Shown: positions 22,460 to 34,443 of the stretch, piece after piece | How the letters are laid out: every line of letters starts with the position of its first letter | How positions within the stretch are numbered: position 1 is the stretch's first letter | From: Tetmemena sp. SeJ-2015 | Lineage: Eukaryota; Ciliophora; Spirotrichea; Sporadotrichida; Oxytrichidae | Direction: 5' to 3' | Assembly (NCBI GenBank): GCA_027382625.1 | Contig: JAJKFJ010021960.1 | Span: 62,001-126,000, forward strand | Length of the DNA stretch: 64,000 nt | The notes under the pieces: generated by a model | Database searches by the model: none | What the model saw: the letters and a program-made list of their open reading frames with translations, nothing else | What the model was told of the DNA's origin: nothing | Translations under genes and position numbers: made by a program

Positions 22460-24767
22460 TCAAGTGCTTGATCTAAATCCTGTGTGTCTTAGGTTTCTCA
22501 ACAGCTGTAAGTAGCGCAACAGTAAGGTAAATTTCTCAATATCTTGGCTGATGTTTTTGAGATTGAGGTAGTTTTTGAAATCGCAATCTTTGCCCTCCCT
22601 CTGCTGCCGTATCCTCATCAAGAAGATGCCTTACTTTTTCACTTCTCCTTATACCCTCAGTTTCTAAACCTAGGGTTCCCCTTATTTATCAACTAACTCA
22701 TAAATCTAATGCAAGCTGCCATAGTTTTCTAAAGTCAAAATATATTAAAATAACTATTTCCTTGAGGTAGTCGTAGATTTTATTCTGCCTTCTGAAGTTA
22801 ATCAAGTTATCTCTTGGTAGAAAGCCAACTAGCAAGGCTGCACTCTTTGGCAATTTCTCAATCAAGATAAACTTAGGAATTATTGAGAATAAAATACAAA
22901 CAAATTTTGGTGTTATTATTTACTGAGGTCAATTTGAAACTATGAACACTCTTTAAGCTTTCCTCCACTAGAACTAGCGCAATCTTTATTTATTTGTTCT
23001 TAAATCTTGAGGGATTTCTTCTTCAGCTGAATAAGGTAAACTTCATCACTATCTTTTAAGTTTACATCAAGTCTATTGAGTTAGCGAGATAAATCAAAAG
23101 CAGTCTTCATATCTATCTGCTCTTGCTTGTTCAGGTCTCTTAACTTAGGAGCAAACCAACTCTACTTAGGTTAGTTAAGTTTTATTGGGGATGCGTTTTA
23201 ACCAAGCTCCAAAGAATTCTTAAAAGCTGATGCTGAAGTTTGGACCTAAACTTTCTGGCTTACAAGTTTTTCTTTCTGATTTATTAAAGAATCTATTTTT
23301 AATGAGTCCGTCTAAGCTTTGCTCTTTTTCTTAATGGAGTTAGACTTAGAGCGCTTCCTCTTTTGGGAAATGGATTCTTCATTCTTTAAAGGGCTAGATC
23401 TTAATTTCTGCTTCTTCTTTTTTAGGGTCTTCAATCTAATGGGCGCCAGCATGCTATTCTACTCAGTCTCTGTCAACTTGAAAGACTGGGATAGCTTACA
23501 TTATATAAGGATTATGATTACAGTAGCTCAAACTCTTGTTTCTCATCCTCAATCCTAGAATCTTAGTTTTCATTATAGAGGGAGAAGTTGAGTCTGCTCC
23601 TTATGCTCAAAGACATGTTAGACTCGTACTACTGGTCTTTCATTTGGAAGTTTGATAGCTCAGACTGATTGAAAGACTCTCCCTCATTCAATTCTTCCTT
23701 TAGCACATACTCAGATATCTACTTCGCTTGGTTCTCAACTTCATAGTCTTCCCAAGTCAGTCCCAGTAAGTCCTCGTTTAACTTAGAAGCTTTCATCATT
23801 TGCTGCTTGTCTCTTTAAATCCGAAGAGACTACTTGCATTGGGGAGTGCTGGTGTAGTCCTCTGAGCTGCTTCCGTTTTACAACTCATAGATTTCGTTCT
23901 CTAGGAAGACAACTCTTCTCTAGAGATGGTTTATCTTCTCCATCAAGTTTTATATCGTCTTTTCCTACTTGCTGAGTGTATTCTTGATAATCCATCACCA
24001 TTTCTAAAAAAATAACAAAAAATTATTTGCTAGAGCTTTTAACTCTCCTCATCTACTATCTTTTAAGCTTAACTATTATCATTTGAGAGCTAACTGCAGC
24101 TTCTGCTCCTCTTTACTTATTTATGTTCTCGCTATAAGAAAGTACTCTAATTTTGACCAATCATTATTTCATGATGAGTTTGCTCATGTTCCCTTTCCTC
24201 TTGCATTAAATTATCTTAGAATTCCTCGTTTTAAATATCCCCATCCTTTTAAAACCCATCTTGCCCCTTCTTGTGTAAATTTAAGCTTTACCCTTCTCCA
24301 TTGTCTGCAACTTTGATATTCTTCTGGTTATTTTGCATGTTCTCAAGGAGATAAAATTTGCAGGCTCCTTGGTGGGCGAGTATCTCAAACCTAGGAACAA
24401 TGGTTTTGCATTTTGAATAAGCTAGACATTTCACTTGCTAGAATTAGCATTGAGCTTCGTGATCCTTTATAGCCCTAATTGCAAGTAACTATCTGCAGCC
24501 TGTATCATAATTGCTACAGTAAAACTATGAAGCTTTCAGCTTGAGAATCAAACTCTGATCTGCCTCGTCATAATGGATTTATTAGCTATTAGGATTGATT
24601 ACAGTGAACTCTACTAAGCACCTGAAAGGGCATTACTATTGCTGATTTACCCATTGGCTGAAGCAAGTCTAGCAGAAATGATTCCGACATTTAGAACAAC
24701 GAATAGGCTCAATAAGAAAGCAGCAACAAATTGGACATTTCAAGTCTTGAGCTAGCTCTTAAATCAT
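22460..24767 (-). CDS. RING finger + TRAF-type zinc finger protein with coiled coil
   Basis: Start ATG is 24767-24765. Residues ~10-50 form a C3HC4 [30 protein letters not shown]. Then a TRAF-type zinc finger follows ([31 protein letters not shown]). Proteins of this build are usually E3 ubiquitin ligases. Downstream comes a coiled coil ([21 protein letters not shown]) and a long Ser/Lys/Gln-rich tail to TGA 22462-22460. The part at about 23950-24100 needs at least one intron or IES that I could not fix, so the coiled-coil/tail region from about 24001 could instead be a separate gene. The C-terminal part (22500-22700) also needs small junctions. Confidence 0.65.
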
Positions 24768-24864
24768 TTATCAAATTAAGCTTTAAAATAAAAGTTAGAA
24801 CTATTATTGCAATAATTCTTTTTCCATTTAAGTCTATATACTTTATTTATTTACTGACATAAAA
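24768..24864. other. Short intergenic gap
   Basis: About 100 AT-rich bases separate the CDC45 stop and the start of the RING gene on the same strand. No signal is seen. Confidence 0.4.
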
Positions 24865-27358
24865 TCATTCCAAATGAGCAAGGAATTCGAAAAATGCTCT
24901 GAAATCTTCATTCTTAATTTCTATTATTGAGCTGTCAAAATTATCATGCCTGGCTTTAATTTTAACTTGCTACATCGCTAATTTGAATCTCTCTCCAAAG
25001 TCGTTCCTTTAAATTGGCTCACCTGTCATGAATTTACGATCCAACACTGCAATGATCAAAGTAGTGGCTGTTAAGTTATTTCTTACACTTATTACCAATG
25101 GCTTTTACTTGCAGATTTTAGGATTCATTGAACGTTAGGCATCCATAATAAAGATTCCTAATCTCCTCAGTGCAAGTGGGTGCTTAAAAATTTCAATCTC
25201 TCTCATATAGTCATTTTCAATCATCAGATATTTGAAGGAGCTTATCACCTTAACTTACTTTTTCAGTAAGATCTACTTTCCAGTTTCAATTATCGACTGT
25301 TGAGTTAATTTAGCAAGTTCCATACCGTATTTAAATATCTCACTTCCTTTTTGCATGTCTAATGCTGCAAGAGCCCTGTGAAAATTATCATATTTGCATT
25401 GATGGATTATCTCAACATTGAACTCTATCTTCTCTTTCTATTGCCTTCTATCATCATCAACTATGCCAGTAAAGCCCATGTTCACTCAGCTTTGCAAGCC
25501 GAAGTTCTGTGGAAGGAGCTTGCTAAAAGTTCTAGGGTCATCGATTGACCTTTATCCACTCTCCATATTTTCCTCCTATCTTTTGATCTATCTATTAATT
25601 TAAGTGTGATCCTCTAGCAAAGCACTGAGAGTGTAAATCATATCGGATGCAGACACTTGCGTCTTAAGGTCTATCTGTCATGAGAAAGAAGAGTAGATCA
25701 TTTGATTGAGGCCGAACGAGCTGCAGGCCTTGAGTATCCTATTCTTCAAGTTGTTCTTGATTTAAGAAGATAAGTAGCTATAGATCTACTTAGTGTCATC
25801 AAGTTTAATGCCTACAGTTGCGAAGAACTTTTTCAATTCCATTCTCCCATGCTCATTCCAGATACGAAGAGTGGAAGCCACGTAGTTGGAAAAGTTAAAA
25901 GAGTCACTTAAAGTCCAGTGTTTCAGAAACATTAACCTCATTTCATTCTCCATCAGTATTGTTCCCACAAGTTTGTTTTTGTTATCTAGGTAAACTCTGT
26001 TGAAAAGATCATTCTATTCCTCCAGAATTTTCTACCTTCTCTCTTATTCACTATCCTCATTAAACACACTTGAAGTCTCACTGTGCTAGAATTAATTAAG
26101 CTCACTTGGCTTGTAAAAAATTTCTGGATGCAATCTTTGCACTTCTTACTGTAAGGCTTCAATATCTTCCTCGTATAATTGATCTTTGACTAAAAAGTTA
26201 ACTTCATGATCATAGACTCCTAAAATTGTGAACCACAAGTAATCTTTGCAGTCTCTATTCATCTATTTACAAAGTTAATAAAGGATAAGAGTTATTGACT
26301 TCCAATAGTAGGTTCCACAATGGTATTTTCTGAATTTAATTCGAAGTTAGCGGCGGAGTTTTTTCAAATCAACCTCAGTTTAAGACTCTTGCTGGTCCCT
26401 TTTCCTTTTAACTCCAATTTTCAGCTATTCTAATTTAGTGACTCTTCTACTCTCCATCTCCTCTTCATTACGCTGGGTATGCAGCTTTCCTGTTACTATC
26501 AACTCAGACTCTGGATTTTCCTTGTCAAAATCGTAGAACTGCCCTATACTTACTTGACTTTTGCTTTCCTCACTCTCCCTCTCTTTCAGGTCATTTAATT
26601 CATCTAAAATTTCTTCAAGATCTGAAGGTTAATCTTCAGCCTCCTCTTAATCCTAGTATAAATCGTCTTACTAGTCATCATCCTCATCTTCTTCAAGGAT
26701 TCTCAGCTCTTTTGAAGTTAAAAAGCTCTTAAAACTACTGCACCCATCATCAATGATCACAAACTAGTCAGAGCTCTAGATCAAGTTCTTATAGTAGAAA
26801 GGTCTATGGCTATCAAAAATGAAGCACTGAACATGATTTCGAAACTACAAAGTTGTTTGGATAAAAGAGGAGGAGGTTATATCTACTTGATGGCTTGTTG
26901 AATTCAGGAGTTTTGGATCATAGTACCAAAGCTTTGTATGATCAATCTGGCCTCCACAGTTCAAGAAGATTATTGATTTTACTGGATGAGGAGTCTAATT
27001 TGCTTTACGCTGATCAGGCTTCTATCAACTGATTCTCCTCTGCGTGGTATCAATTTAAGAGTAGAAGTTATCTGAAGCATCCTTCGAACCCTTTTGAATT
27101 CGATTATACCAAATCTCCACCTAGTTTGGCTATTTCCTCTAGTAAATGAGAGTTTGAGAAGACTGGAGTGATCACATACTAGAGCTCGTCTTCTTTGAAT
27201 AGAGAGGTAAGAATTTTCAAAGCACAGATAGAATCAACCTCACTAGACACAAAGATGTGAGTTGCACACTAAGTTGCAAGCCCTTGACTATTTTTGACAA
27301 TTGCATTTTAAAGTATTCTATCATAAACCCTCTTCAGAGATTCGACAGGCTGTGGCAT
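24865..27358 (-). CDS. CDC45: CDC45, CMG helicase subunit
   Basis: CDC45 is part of the CMG replicative helicase with MCM2-7 and GINS. Start ATG is 27358-27356 (MPQPVESLKRVYDRIL) and stop 24867-24865. The N-terminal DHH-like domain shows THIFVSSEVDSICALKIL and IIFLNCGGQIDHTKLWYYD, then CFIFDSHRPF. A long acidic insert (EEDEDDD..DLEEILDELND) and a basic region follow, as in other CDC45s. The C-terminal domain has MFLKHWTLSDSFNFSNYVAS, LRIWNEHGRMELKKFFATVG, and ends DSSIIEIKNEDFRAFFEFL. An 88-nt intron (27109-27022) is needed. Further junctions near 25500-25650, where TGAs occur, are not resolved. Confidence 0.9.
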
Positions 27359-27658
27359 TAAATAATTTATTCCTTATAGTAAAGTGTGATGGTAAAGCTC
27401 TAGCACAACAGCTTCCTCAATTTAGATATTTAAAATTACTCGTTGCTTTTTACTCTCCCTACTTTAATATAATTATAGTAATATTATAGAGAGATTCTGA
27501 AATAGCGGGGTGGCATTTAGATAAAATTAAATTCAATTGGCTCTTTGACCTCTTTATCTCCTTGGTTTTATTTGTTTGACATTAATAAACTTCGATTTAA
27601 CTTCTAAATCATTTATTCTCTAGAGAAACTTACTTAAGTTCGAATATATTAGCAAAAT
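27359..27658. promoter_or_regulatory. Divergent promoter region
   Basis: Three hundred AT-rich bases separate CDC45 (-) and the membrane-protein gene (+), so both promoters must lie here. I recognise no specific motif. Confidence 0.4.
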
Positions 27659-30387
27659 ATGCAGAAAAGCGTAAGCTTAAGAAAGAAACTCTACAGAGTA
27701 ATAAAAGGTTCCGACCTCTATGGCAACCCTATAACCTTCACCTACAAGGGCAGAGACACGATTCAATCTTTTATAGGAGGATTGATGACTATCGCTTCAC
27801 GAATAGGCATCGTGGTTTTCATGCTCATACTTTTGAATTAGGTTTTCAGGGCTGATAAAAACGTGTAGTTCAAGTCCGTAAATATGAGTCCTCTAAATAA
27901 TTATCAAGAATACTCTATCAGCCTCGATAACTTCGACATAGGTTTCACAGTCTTTTGGAATGATGGTCAAAGTCACACAAAAGAGAAATTTCAAATATCG
28001 CTATTGAAATTTTACACTGATAATTTGAAATCAGAGTTGTATAGGTATGTGAGCTTGACATTTATGGAGCTGGAACTCTTCTATACTTTAAACTCAGAGG
28101 GCTAAAATGTTCTCACCAGAGCAGCAAGGCCTATAGGATTATCTCAATGTTAGATTGGCAGATTTGGTGGCTTGAATGATTCAATGAAATCTTTAGGGAT
28201 GGACTAGCTCGGTTGGTACTGCCCAGATAATCCAAATTTTAGCTCTCTCAGTGTTTTTATAATCTAGACATGAAGCTTGTGGGCCAGAGCTCTTCAATCA
28301 CTAAGGATTCACTGCGCTTTTAGATAAAGCAGTGTCAGAATGAGAGTTTGCCAGTGACAGCAAATTACACTTGCGCAAGTCCTGATGACATTTAAACTTT
28401 CACTTCCTCGGTGACTGTTGGTGTGGCTATTCTCAAAACCTTTTTCGATTAGGATGACTACCTAAGTCCACTGAAGAATGACATATCCCTTGATTACTTC
28501 GGTCTAAAGCTTGGCTCTGCTTTCAATCAACTATAAGTAATAAGTATAAAGTAATTATCTTTAGTTCTATTATAATTGCAGTCAAGTAGAATCATCTCAA
28601 GTCGAGGAATAGTTGGTTTTCAAACTACTTTTTCAATGAGGAGTACGATTTTTTTGACATAAAGTATAATCGAAATTATATGGGCGATATCCACCCGAAT
28701 ATATGGGAACTCTTCAACCTATTTATTACTTGCGCTGATGAAGAAGTTTATATCTAAAGAGATAGAATTACCCTCATTAAATATAAATTAAGAGTGTCTT
28801 TAAAGATAATGGGATTTTCATTTTTTGATTAACATAATGTCAACTGTGGGAGGCTTTTCAAGCATCATAATTCTTATCACAAAATTAGCCTTGAGAGTTT
28901 ATCAGAGAGCTAATTATGAGGCGAAGTTGATCAATGATTTGCTCGTGACGTATAGCCGCCATAAAAAATCAGGCGAGCCACAATTAAGCCAACTCACTCC
29001 CAAAAATATGGAAGATTCATTTTTCCTTTAATTTTTCTAATTCTTTTTTGGAAGATCAAAAGTCAATTATTGGGGTGATATTAAGCAGCATTTAAAGTAG
29101 GTAGCCACTTAATGTAAAACTCTTTGCCTATAAGCTCAGATGTCAATCTGCTGTTTTGGAAGCAGAAGATAAAAAATCCTCAATTCATTTCATTATACTT
29201 TATGAAGAGGGGGGAGAACTTACTTTCTGAGAAACATAGCTTCAGACAAAAATTCTACTTAATAGCAGCCACTCAAGGAATAAATAACGTAAAATGCACT
29301 CTTAAAATATCAAAAATTGTTTGACGTTATTCGCTTCTAAAAGTAACTCATGAAATTCAAGTCCTTTTAGAAATTAAAATATCTACTCAATAGTTTTAGA
29401 TTGAAATTAATGATCAAGCCTTACTAGGCGACTCTACTTGAATTTATGAGTCCATCGATCGTGAAAACAAATTTCTAAAAATAAATGATAAGAATAAAGA
29501 GAGAGAAGGTGGATATTCTGAGGGAGGTAGTTGACAAAGCGCTTTCTAAAAAGAGTAGTGTAGATATTGCAATCCTCAACGATTTAAATTTAGAGTGAGT
29601 GAGGTAGGAATTCATTAACCATTTTTTTATTTACTAGGGGAGATTGATATTCATTAAAAGTAAATTAAAGTGCAAAAGAAGAAAACAATTAAGGAGCCTT
29701 CGCAGGAGTTCTTATCTTACGAGGGTGATAAGATTTAGAGATAGAAGTCCCATCTTCTCAAAAAATATTATAATCTTTTCATTTGGTATCTTAAGAAATT
29801 GGACAACACAGTTTATCTAAAACCTAAATAGTTTTATAAATAAATGTTTGATCTAACATCAGTGGTGCAGCCAAAAGTAAAAGCTTCTCGAGAAAATGAA
29901 AGCGCCAGGTCTTTGAAAATAGACGATAGCTTTTCTTATGCTTTTGGCCCTAATTAGAGTATTTTTAACAAAAAATGCTCAAATTATTTATAGAAGCAAT
30001 TTTGATTTATAAATTCTTAATAAATTAAAGAGTAGACAGGAGGGTTAGGATGAGGGTCTAGACTTGTCAAACAACGAACTAATGAAAAAGAATAAAATGA
30101 GCCACAGAGAAACAGTCGCTGACCAAATTTCATCCTCTAGGTAGCTAGTTAGGAAAGAGGGGCAGAGCAGGAAAACCAACAAGGGTCGCACTAATAATAG
30201 CAAAGTCAAGAAATTCATAGAGATCACTGAGCTGAATTCAGAACGGTCAAGCGGCGGGGGAGGTGGTTAAGAAAGCAGGATCATAAGCAGCTATCATAGG
30301 TCATAATTAATGAGAAACTCTAATCTCACGGTAAACTAAACCTATAATGATAATGTAAATCTCTCGACCTCCAATAATTTAAAGTGA
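27659..30387 (+). CDS. Large ciliate membrane protein (two-TM-region family), unknown function
   Basis: ATG 27659 begins MQKSVSLRKKLYRVIKGSD, then a GNPITFTYKGRDTIQSFIGG motif leads into a hydrophobic segment (IGIVVFMLILL). A long non-membrane region follows with paired Cys (QCQIGRF; QCQNES, NYTCASP), and then a second hydrophobic segment after STVGGFSSIIILITKLAL. A basic cytosolic tail ends in a poly-Gly, Ser/Asn-rich stretch to TGA 30385-30387. I recall this layout from many ciliate predicted proteins, but no function is known to me. An intron (about 28533-28580, GTAATAAG..TTGCAG) and other junctions at about 29200-29330 and 29610-29640 are needed. A one-base shift occurs at a T5 run near 28256. 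Confidence 0.65.
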
Positions 30388-30598
30388 GAATCTTCAGTAA
30401 ATTAATAGTAAGCTAGATTATATATTCTCAAGCAATCAAAGAAAAATGAGAGGCATATCAAACTTATATAATAGAGTTTTCAAATTTTTAGTGAATGAGT
30501 TGAAAAAATTTAATTATCCATTAGTAGAAAACTATTTTACTTTATTTTACTTATTCTTTTTAATATAATAAGTGAGCAATATCAATCCTAAATGTTGA
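30388..30598. other. AT-rich gap
   Basis: No coding signal is seen. It may contain a first exon of the following CCT-domain gene, whose start codon I could not place. Confidence 0.35.
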
Positions 30599-31971
30599 TG
30601 CCTTGAATATACTTATAGAGAAAATACAGAGGCTACTGATGAAAAAAGAGTGAGCCAGTTTAAACACTAATCACAATTGATAAAGCGCAAGTCACAACCT
30701 TCTCACTCTAGCTTTGCATAAGCTGCCCTACTACATACTGCTTCTCATACCCCTTCAGTTGCTGAGACCCCTCTAAGAACCGAAGAGTCTATGGAGGCTG
30801 TAAGTCCCAGATCCTAACCAGTCTCAGCTCTCAAGCCTTTCATTGGGCCTCTTTCTATTTCGGAAAGGCTCGATAAAGTCAGAAAGTACTTGCTCAAATG
30901 TTTGTGTGTGTGTGATGGATGTGTTGTTTTTCCTAATTTTTGCACAAGAAAGGAATGAAGAGCCAGATGAAAAAGTTTTGCTATAAATGCCGAAAGCAAG
31001 TTGCTGAGAAGCGTTTGAGGATTAAGGGTCGCTTCGTCACTAAGGAGCAGGCCTTTGAGATTCTTGGGATCACTTCAGATGAACTCAAGTCTAATGAAAT
31101 TATATAAAAGCTGCTCGAGAATCATGCCAACAATCACTATCTGCTGTTTTATCATCCCAATTGGACTTTAGTGGTTATGAATATGGGGGGAAGTTTCCCA
31201 ATGGTCTAGTTGAACAGTCTTGTGGAAAGTCACGATGGCAATAAGTAGATCAAGATTCGCAACTTCCAGGCACTGATAGATGACAACTACAATCATAACT
31301 CCAATCACCCTGGATCCAACCCCTAGGGAAATATATTCTTTACAAAGTATAACAGCTTTGGACCCAACTCAACGGCTAATCTTTCACAGTCACAAGCATG
31401 TTTAATTATTAATAAATTGAACTTTTTCATTCCAAGCAGGCTAAGGAAACTCTCTTTCTCCCTCTGAGAGTCAAGAAAACAAAGAATCCTCCGGCCAAAG
31501 CTCCTCAAAAATTGACCCAACTGAGGATGTCACTAGATAGCTGTAGTTGAATTTAAGGATTTCAACTTAGCAGGAGGGTGGAATAGGTAGCAATCACGTT
31601 TCAAAGGTTATGATTCAAAACTTTTCATCATTCTCTGGAGATGGATTCATGTCTCAGCAGTTCGAGGAATCGCTCAAACTTAGTCTAACCAACTTAAGGC
31701 TCGAGGGATACGTCCAACCATTCAATTTCAAAATGTTTGCAAAAGCAAATTTTGAAATGTGCATTTAAATTGTTCAGAGTGGAAAAAGTGAATAGAACTC
31801 CCCAAGAAATCTGAAGTTTAAATTTGAAAATGGCTCTATTTTGAGGGCTTAGAACTGAGGATCCAATCCTTTAAATAAGAGGAGGATTTCCTCGCTTCGC
31901 TCTTATAGATTGTCAAATAAAATTATAAACATCAGTCATCTCTTAAATAATTATCACTATATTTTAAATGA
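30599..31971 (+). CDS. CCT-domain protein (putative regulator)
   Basis: The frame is open from 30599 after a TGA, and the true ATG is not found, so the 5' end is incomplete. After a Ser/Thr-rich region it reads RLDKVRKYLLKKGMKSQMKK, then FCYKCRKQVAEKRLRIKGRF. This matches the CCT motif of plant CONSTANS/TOC1-type and fungal regulators (basic, ending R-x-K-G-R-F-V), which acts in DNA or protein binding in the nucleus. The remainder is Asn/Ser/Gln-rich with ANNHYLLFYHPNWTLVVMN. Three IES-like inserts are removed (30895-30947, 31393-31438, 31817-31876). The last one deletes an in-frame TGA at 31856-31858 and gives an ending at TGA 31969-31971. Confidence 0.65.
30895..30947. other. IES with GT repeat, pointer CAA, 50 bp
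   Basis: CAA is at 30895-30897 and 30945-30947. The insert contains (TG)5-6 and an in-frame TGA. Removal joins RKYLL to KKGMKSQMKK inside the CCT domain. An intron ending ..CACAAG does not give the right phase. Confidence 0.6.
31393..31438. other. IES, pointer CAAGCA, 40 bp
   Basis: CAAGCA is at 31393-31398 and 31433-31438. Excision removes a downstream TGA and joins NLSQSQA to GQGNSLSPSESQ in frame. Confidence 0.8.
31817..31876. other. Probable IES, pointer TTTAAAT, 53 bp
   Basis: TTTAAAT is at 31817-31823 and 31870-31876. Excision changes frame to KQEEDFLASLLQIVKQNY, ending at TGA 31969. Without excision the gene would stop at 31856. The longer product looks more protein-like, but both readings are possible. 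Confidence 0.55.
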
Positions 31972-32844
31972 GAACTATAAATTTCAGAATCTCTTGTCAC
32001 GAGAGATGGGAGATAGTTCTCCAATACTTTAAAAATTAGACTCTCCTAGCTATATAATAACAATATATTGATGAAATTAGCGTAAATATCAAATAACTAG
32101 CTATAGAGTAGTGGGAAAGCCCTACTCACTACTTCCTAAACTTTAAATAAATTTCCTCTTGTAGAAATAGCACTTTAATTAGGTGAGTGAGTATTTTGCA
32201 TATATATGCTAAGGACCTCGCTCACTTAAGATCTCAGTTTGATTAATTTATGAGACCATGGCGTCTCTTCTTAAGACTTAAATTTACTCTTTACTTGTCC
32301 TTCTTATTTGAATCCATAGTTTTGCGCATTTTCACTCTCTGAGGCTGGATTAAAGTTTAGCAAGCGTAAAAATCTTTTTCCTTCTCAGGACTCCATTATA
32401 AGTCTAACCTTATAGCTTAATTAACTCACCCTATTTTAAATCATCTCATTTGATTTGGAAGAGAGATATTCACGCTTGATTGGAATCCATAAATTATCAA
32501 AATCCTTGTAGACTTGTTAAAAATTAATAGAGAGTTAAAAATGCTTATACTTTATCGAAATTTACTTAATTCTTTTTTTATCATAAATTCCTATAATTTT
32601 TGCGAGTGTTTCACTTATGAGCGAGTAAAATTTAACATAGATAGTGTTATCTTGATGCAAGGAAATAAATATAAGCAGTTGAACAACATCCTCCTCTTCC
32701 TTAACTTAAATTATCAGCAGTGAATTAGTTTTACTATAACCCACATTAAAGCATAATCAGAGTAAATTTAGTTGCGAAGCGGAGACAAGCGGTAGTATTA
32801 TTCTGATTAATTTACAAAATATAACAAACAGCCTCAATAAAATA
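31972..32844. other. AT-rich intergenic region with a hairpin
   Basis: I see no convincing gene. An inverted repeat AGTAGTG (32107-32113) / CACTACT (32127-32133) with an inner GGG/CCC could form a hairpin. A frame at 32514-32723 is low-complexity and of chance length. The 3' part is the promoter of the MORN gene. Confidence 0.4.
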
Positions 32845-34146
32845 ATGGGAAGTAGCTGCACTTGCATCAAAGAAGACAAAGATAGCATCATCATATATTA
32901 CCTACTATAGAATTATATCATTTTAATATTAAATTAAGATAGACTGGAATTTCAATCTCAGTCCATGTCGCAGCTAGGTTCAGTAAGGACTCAGAGAAAC
33001 AGCAAGATAGACAAAATTATCAAGATTTAGAGCTACTTCAGAATGCACAGAGCCATTTAGTTACTGAAAACGCTCAGAAGTGAATAAAGGCAGGCTAGCA
33101 GATCTCCTAACATTGATCATAGCAGATTGATAATATAATTTCTTCTTTTCTATAAGCATTCATTATGTTCATTATGTAATTTATAACCACCTCTTTTAAC
33201 GGAGAATCTGCGAGCATAAATGAGTTGCAACTAGTGCCTATGATAAAAGCTATTAGTGAGAGATTAGGCTCATTTAAGTTTTAAAATCTGGATTAATGGA
33301 AGGATATTCAGCTGGAGAAGAGACCACCAATTCGCTTTTCAAATGGGGCTGTGTATCTTGGTGAATGGTAAGTATCAAGCCAGTGAACTTCTAATTAGAA
33401 CTTCATTATAACTTTAACTATAGGAATAAATCTACTAATAAAAGAGAGGGAAGAGGAAAGCAAGTTTGGACTGATGGCTCCCTCTATGAAGGGGAGTGGA
33501 GAAATGACAAGGCAAATGGGAAAGGTAGACTCATTCACTCAGATGGCGATGTGTATGAAGGTGACTGGTTCAATGACAAAGCGGAGGGATTTGGCATTTA
33601 TACGCACATGGATGGGGCTCAATATCAGGGACAGTGGAAAGAAGATAAGTAGCATGGGAAGGGCCGCGAGTGTTGGCCAGATGGGGCTATTTATGAAGGC
33701 GACTATGTGCTGGGTAAGAAACATGGCTACGGAGAATTTCTATGGGGAGATGGCTCCAATTATCAGGGCAATTTCATCAATAATAATATCGAAGGCGAGG
33801 GTGAATATAAGTGGGCTGACGGGAGGAGCTACAAAGGACGGTGGCTATCAAATAAAATGCATGGATACGGGAAATTTAGTTGGCCTGATTAGAGAGTATA
33901 CGAAGGAGAGTATGTAGATGATAAATTAACGCGTATTAAAGGCGTATTTTTAAATTGAGGGATAAGAAATAGGGCTAAGGTAAATTCAGTTGGCCAGATG
34001 GACGGAGATACATCGGTAGTTGGATCAATGGGAAATAACATGGTAAAGGAGTTTTTATAGCAGTAAACGGATAATCAAGGGAGGGCGAATGGGCTGCTGG
34101 AAAAAGAATCTAGTGGCTTGATGAATCATAACCCTAAAACATTTGA
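32845..34146 (+). CDS. MORN-repeat protein with N-myristoylation signal
   Basis: ATG 32845 gives [13 protein letters not shown]: Gly2 with Ser/Cys behind it fits N-myristoylation plus palmitoylation, so membrane tethering is inferred. An R/K-rich helix follows, and then eight or so MORN repeats of about 23 residues ([86 protein letters not shown]). The family binds phospholipids or acts as membrane-associated scaffolds. Removal of IESs 32879-32942 and 33920-33965 and one intron (from 33369, ending ..CTATAG) makes the frame continuous to TGA 34144-34146. Confidence 0.85.
32879..32942. other. IES, pointer AAGATAG, 57 bp
   Basis: AAGATAG is at 32879-32885 and 32936-32942. Removal joins CIKEDKD to [11 protein letters not shown] near the MORN protein N-terminus. 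The insert reads as low-complexity Ile/Leu/Tyr, unlike the rest of the protein. Confidence 0.75.
33920..33965. other. IES, pointer GATAA, 41 bp
   Basis: GATAA is at 33920-33924 and 33961-33965. Excision removes a TGA and joins YEGEYVDDK to [12 protein letters not shown], restoring the 23-residue MORN register. Confidence 0.88.
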
Positions 34147-34443
34147 GAATTTGTTGATTCTTTATTTGATAATTCCCTCTCAGTTAGTATATAAACACAG
34201 ATTAATTTGAAAAATATGTTTAAAGAATCATTTAAAATAGATTTTGAATGAATGAAATTATTAAAATACAGGCCATTTTAGTCCTTGATTTGGGATATTA
34301 AATCAAAATTTGTGACAAGGAAAAAACAAAGCATATCAGTTGCTCATCTTTTTCTGAGAAAGTTTGCTAATTATTTGTGATTTCCAAGCCTTTATAAACC
34401 TTTAATGTACTTTCTTTCGTTCTTTGTAAAATTCTTTATTTCG
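34147..34443. other. AT-rich gap between convergent genes
   Basis: This interval lies between the stop codons of the MORN gene (+) and the next minus-strand gene. No features are seen. Confidence 0.4.

Noticed and set aside
32107..32133. Inverted repeat AGTAGTG/CACTACT as a terminator
   Set aside because: Ciliate genes do not use hairpin terminators of the bacterial kind, and it is about 140 bp from the nearest stop codon. I left it as a note only.
32514..32723. Plus-strand 69-codon frame MLKINRELKMLILYRN..
   Set aside because: It is AT-driven composition, of chance length, with no linkage to neighbouring exons.
33474..33917. Plus-strand Met-rich frame of 147 codons overlapping the MORN gene
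   Set aside because: It is out of phase with the MORN repeats, and its periodic Met/Lys/Gly composition is a frame-shifted echo of them.
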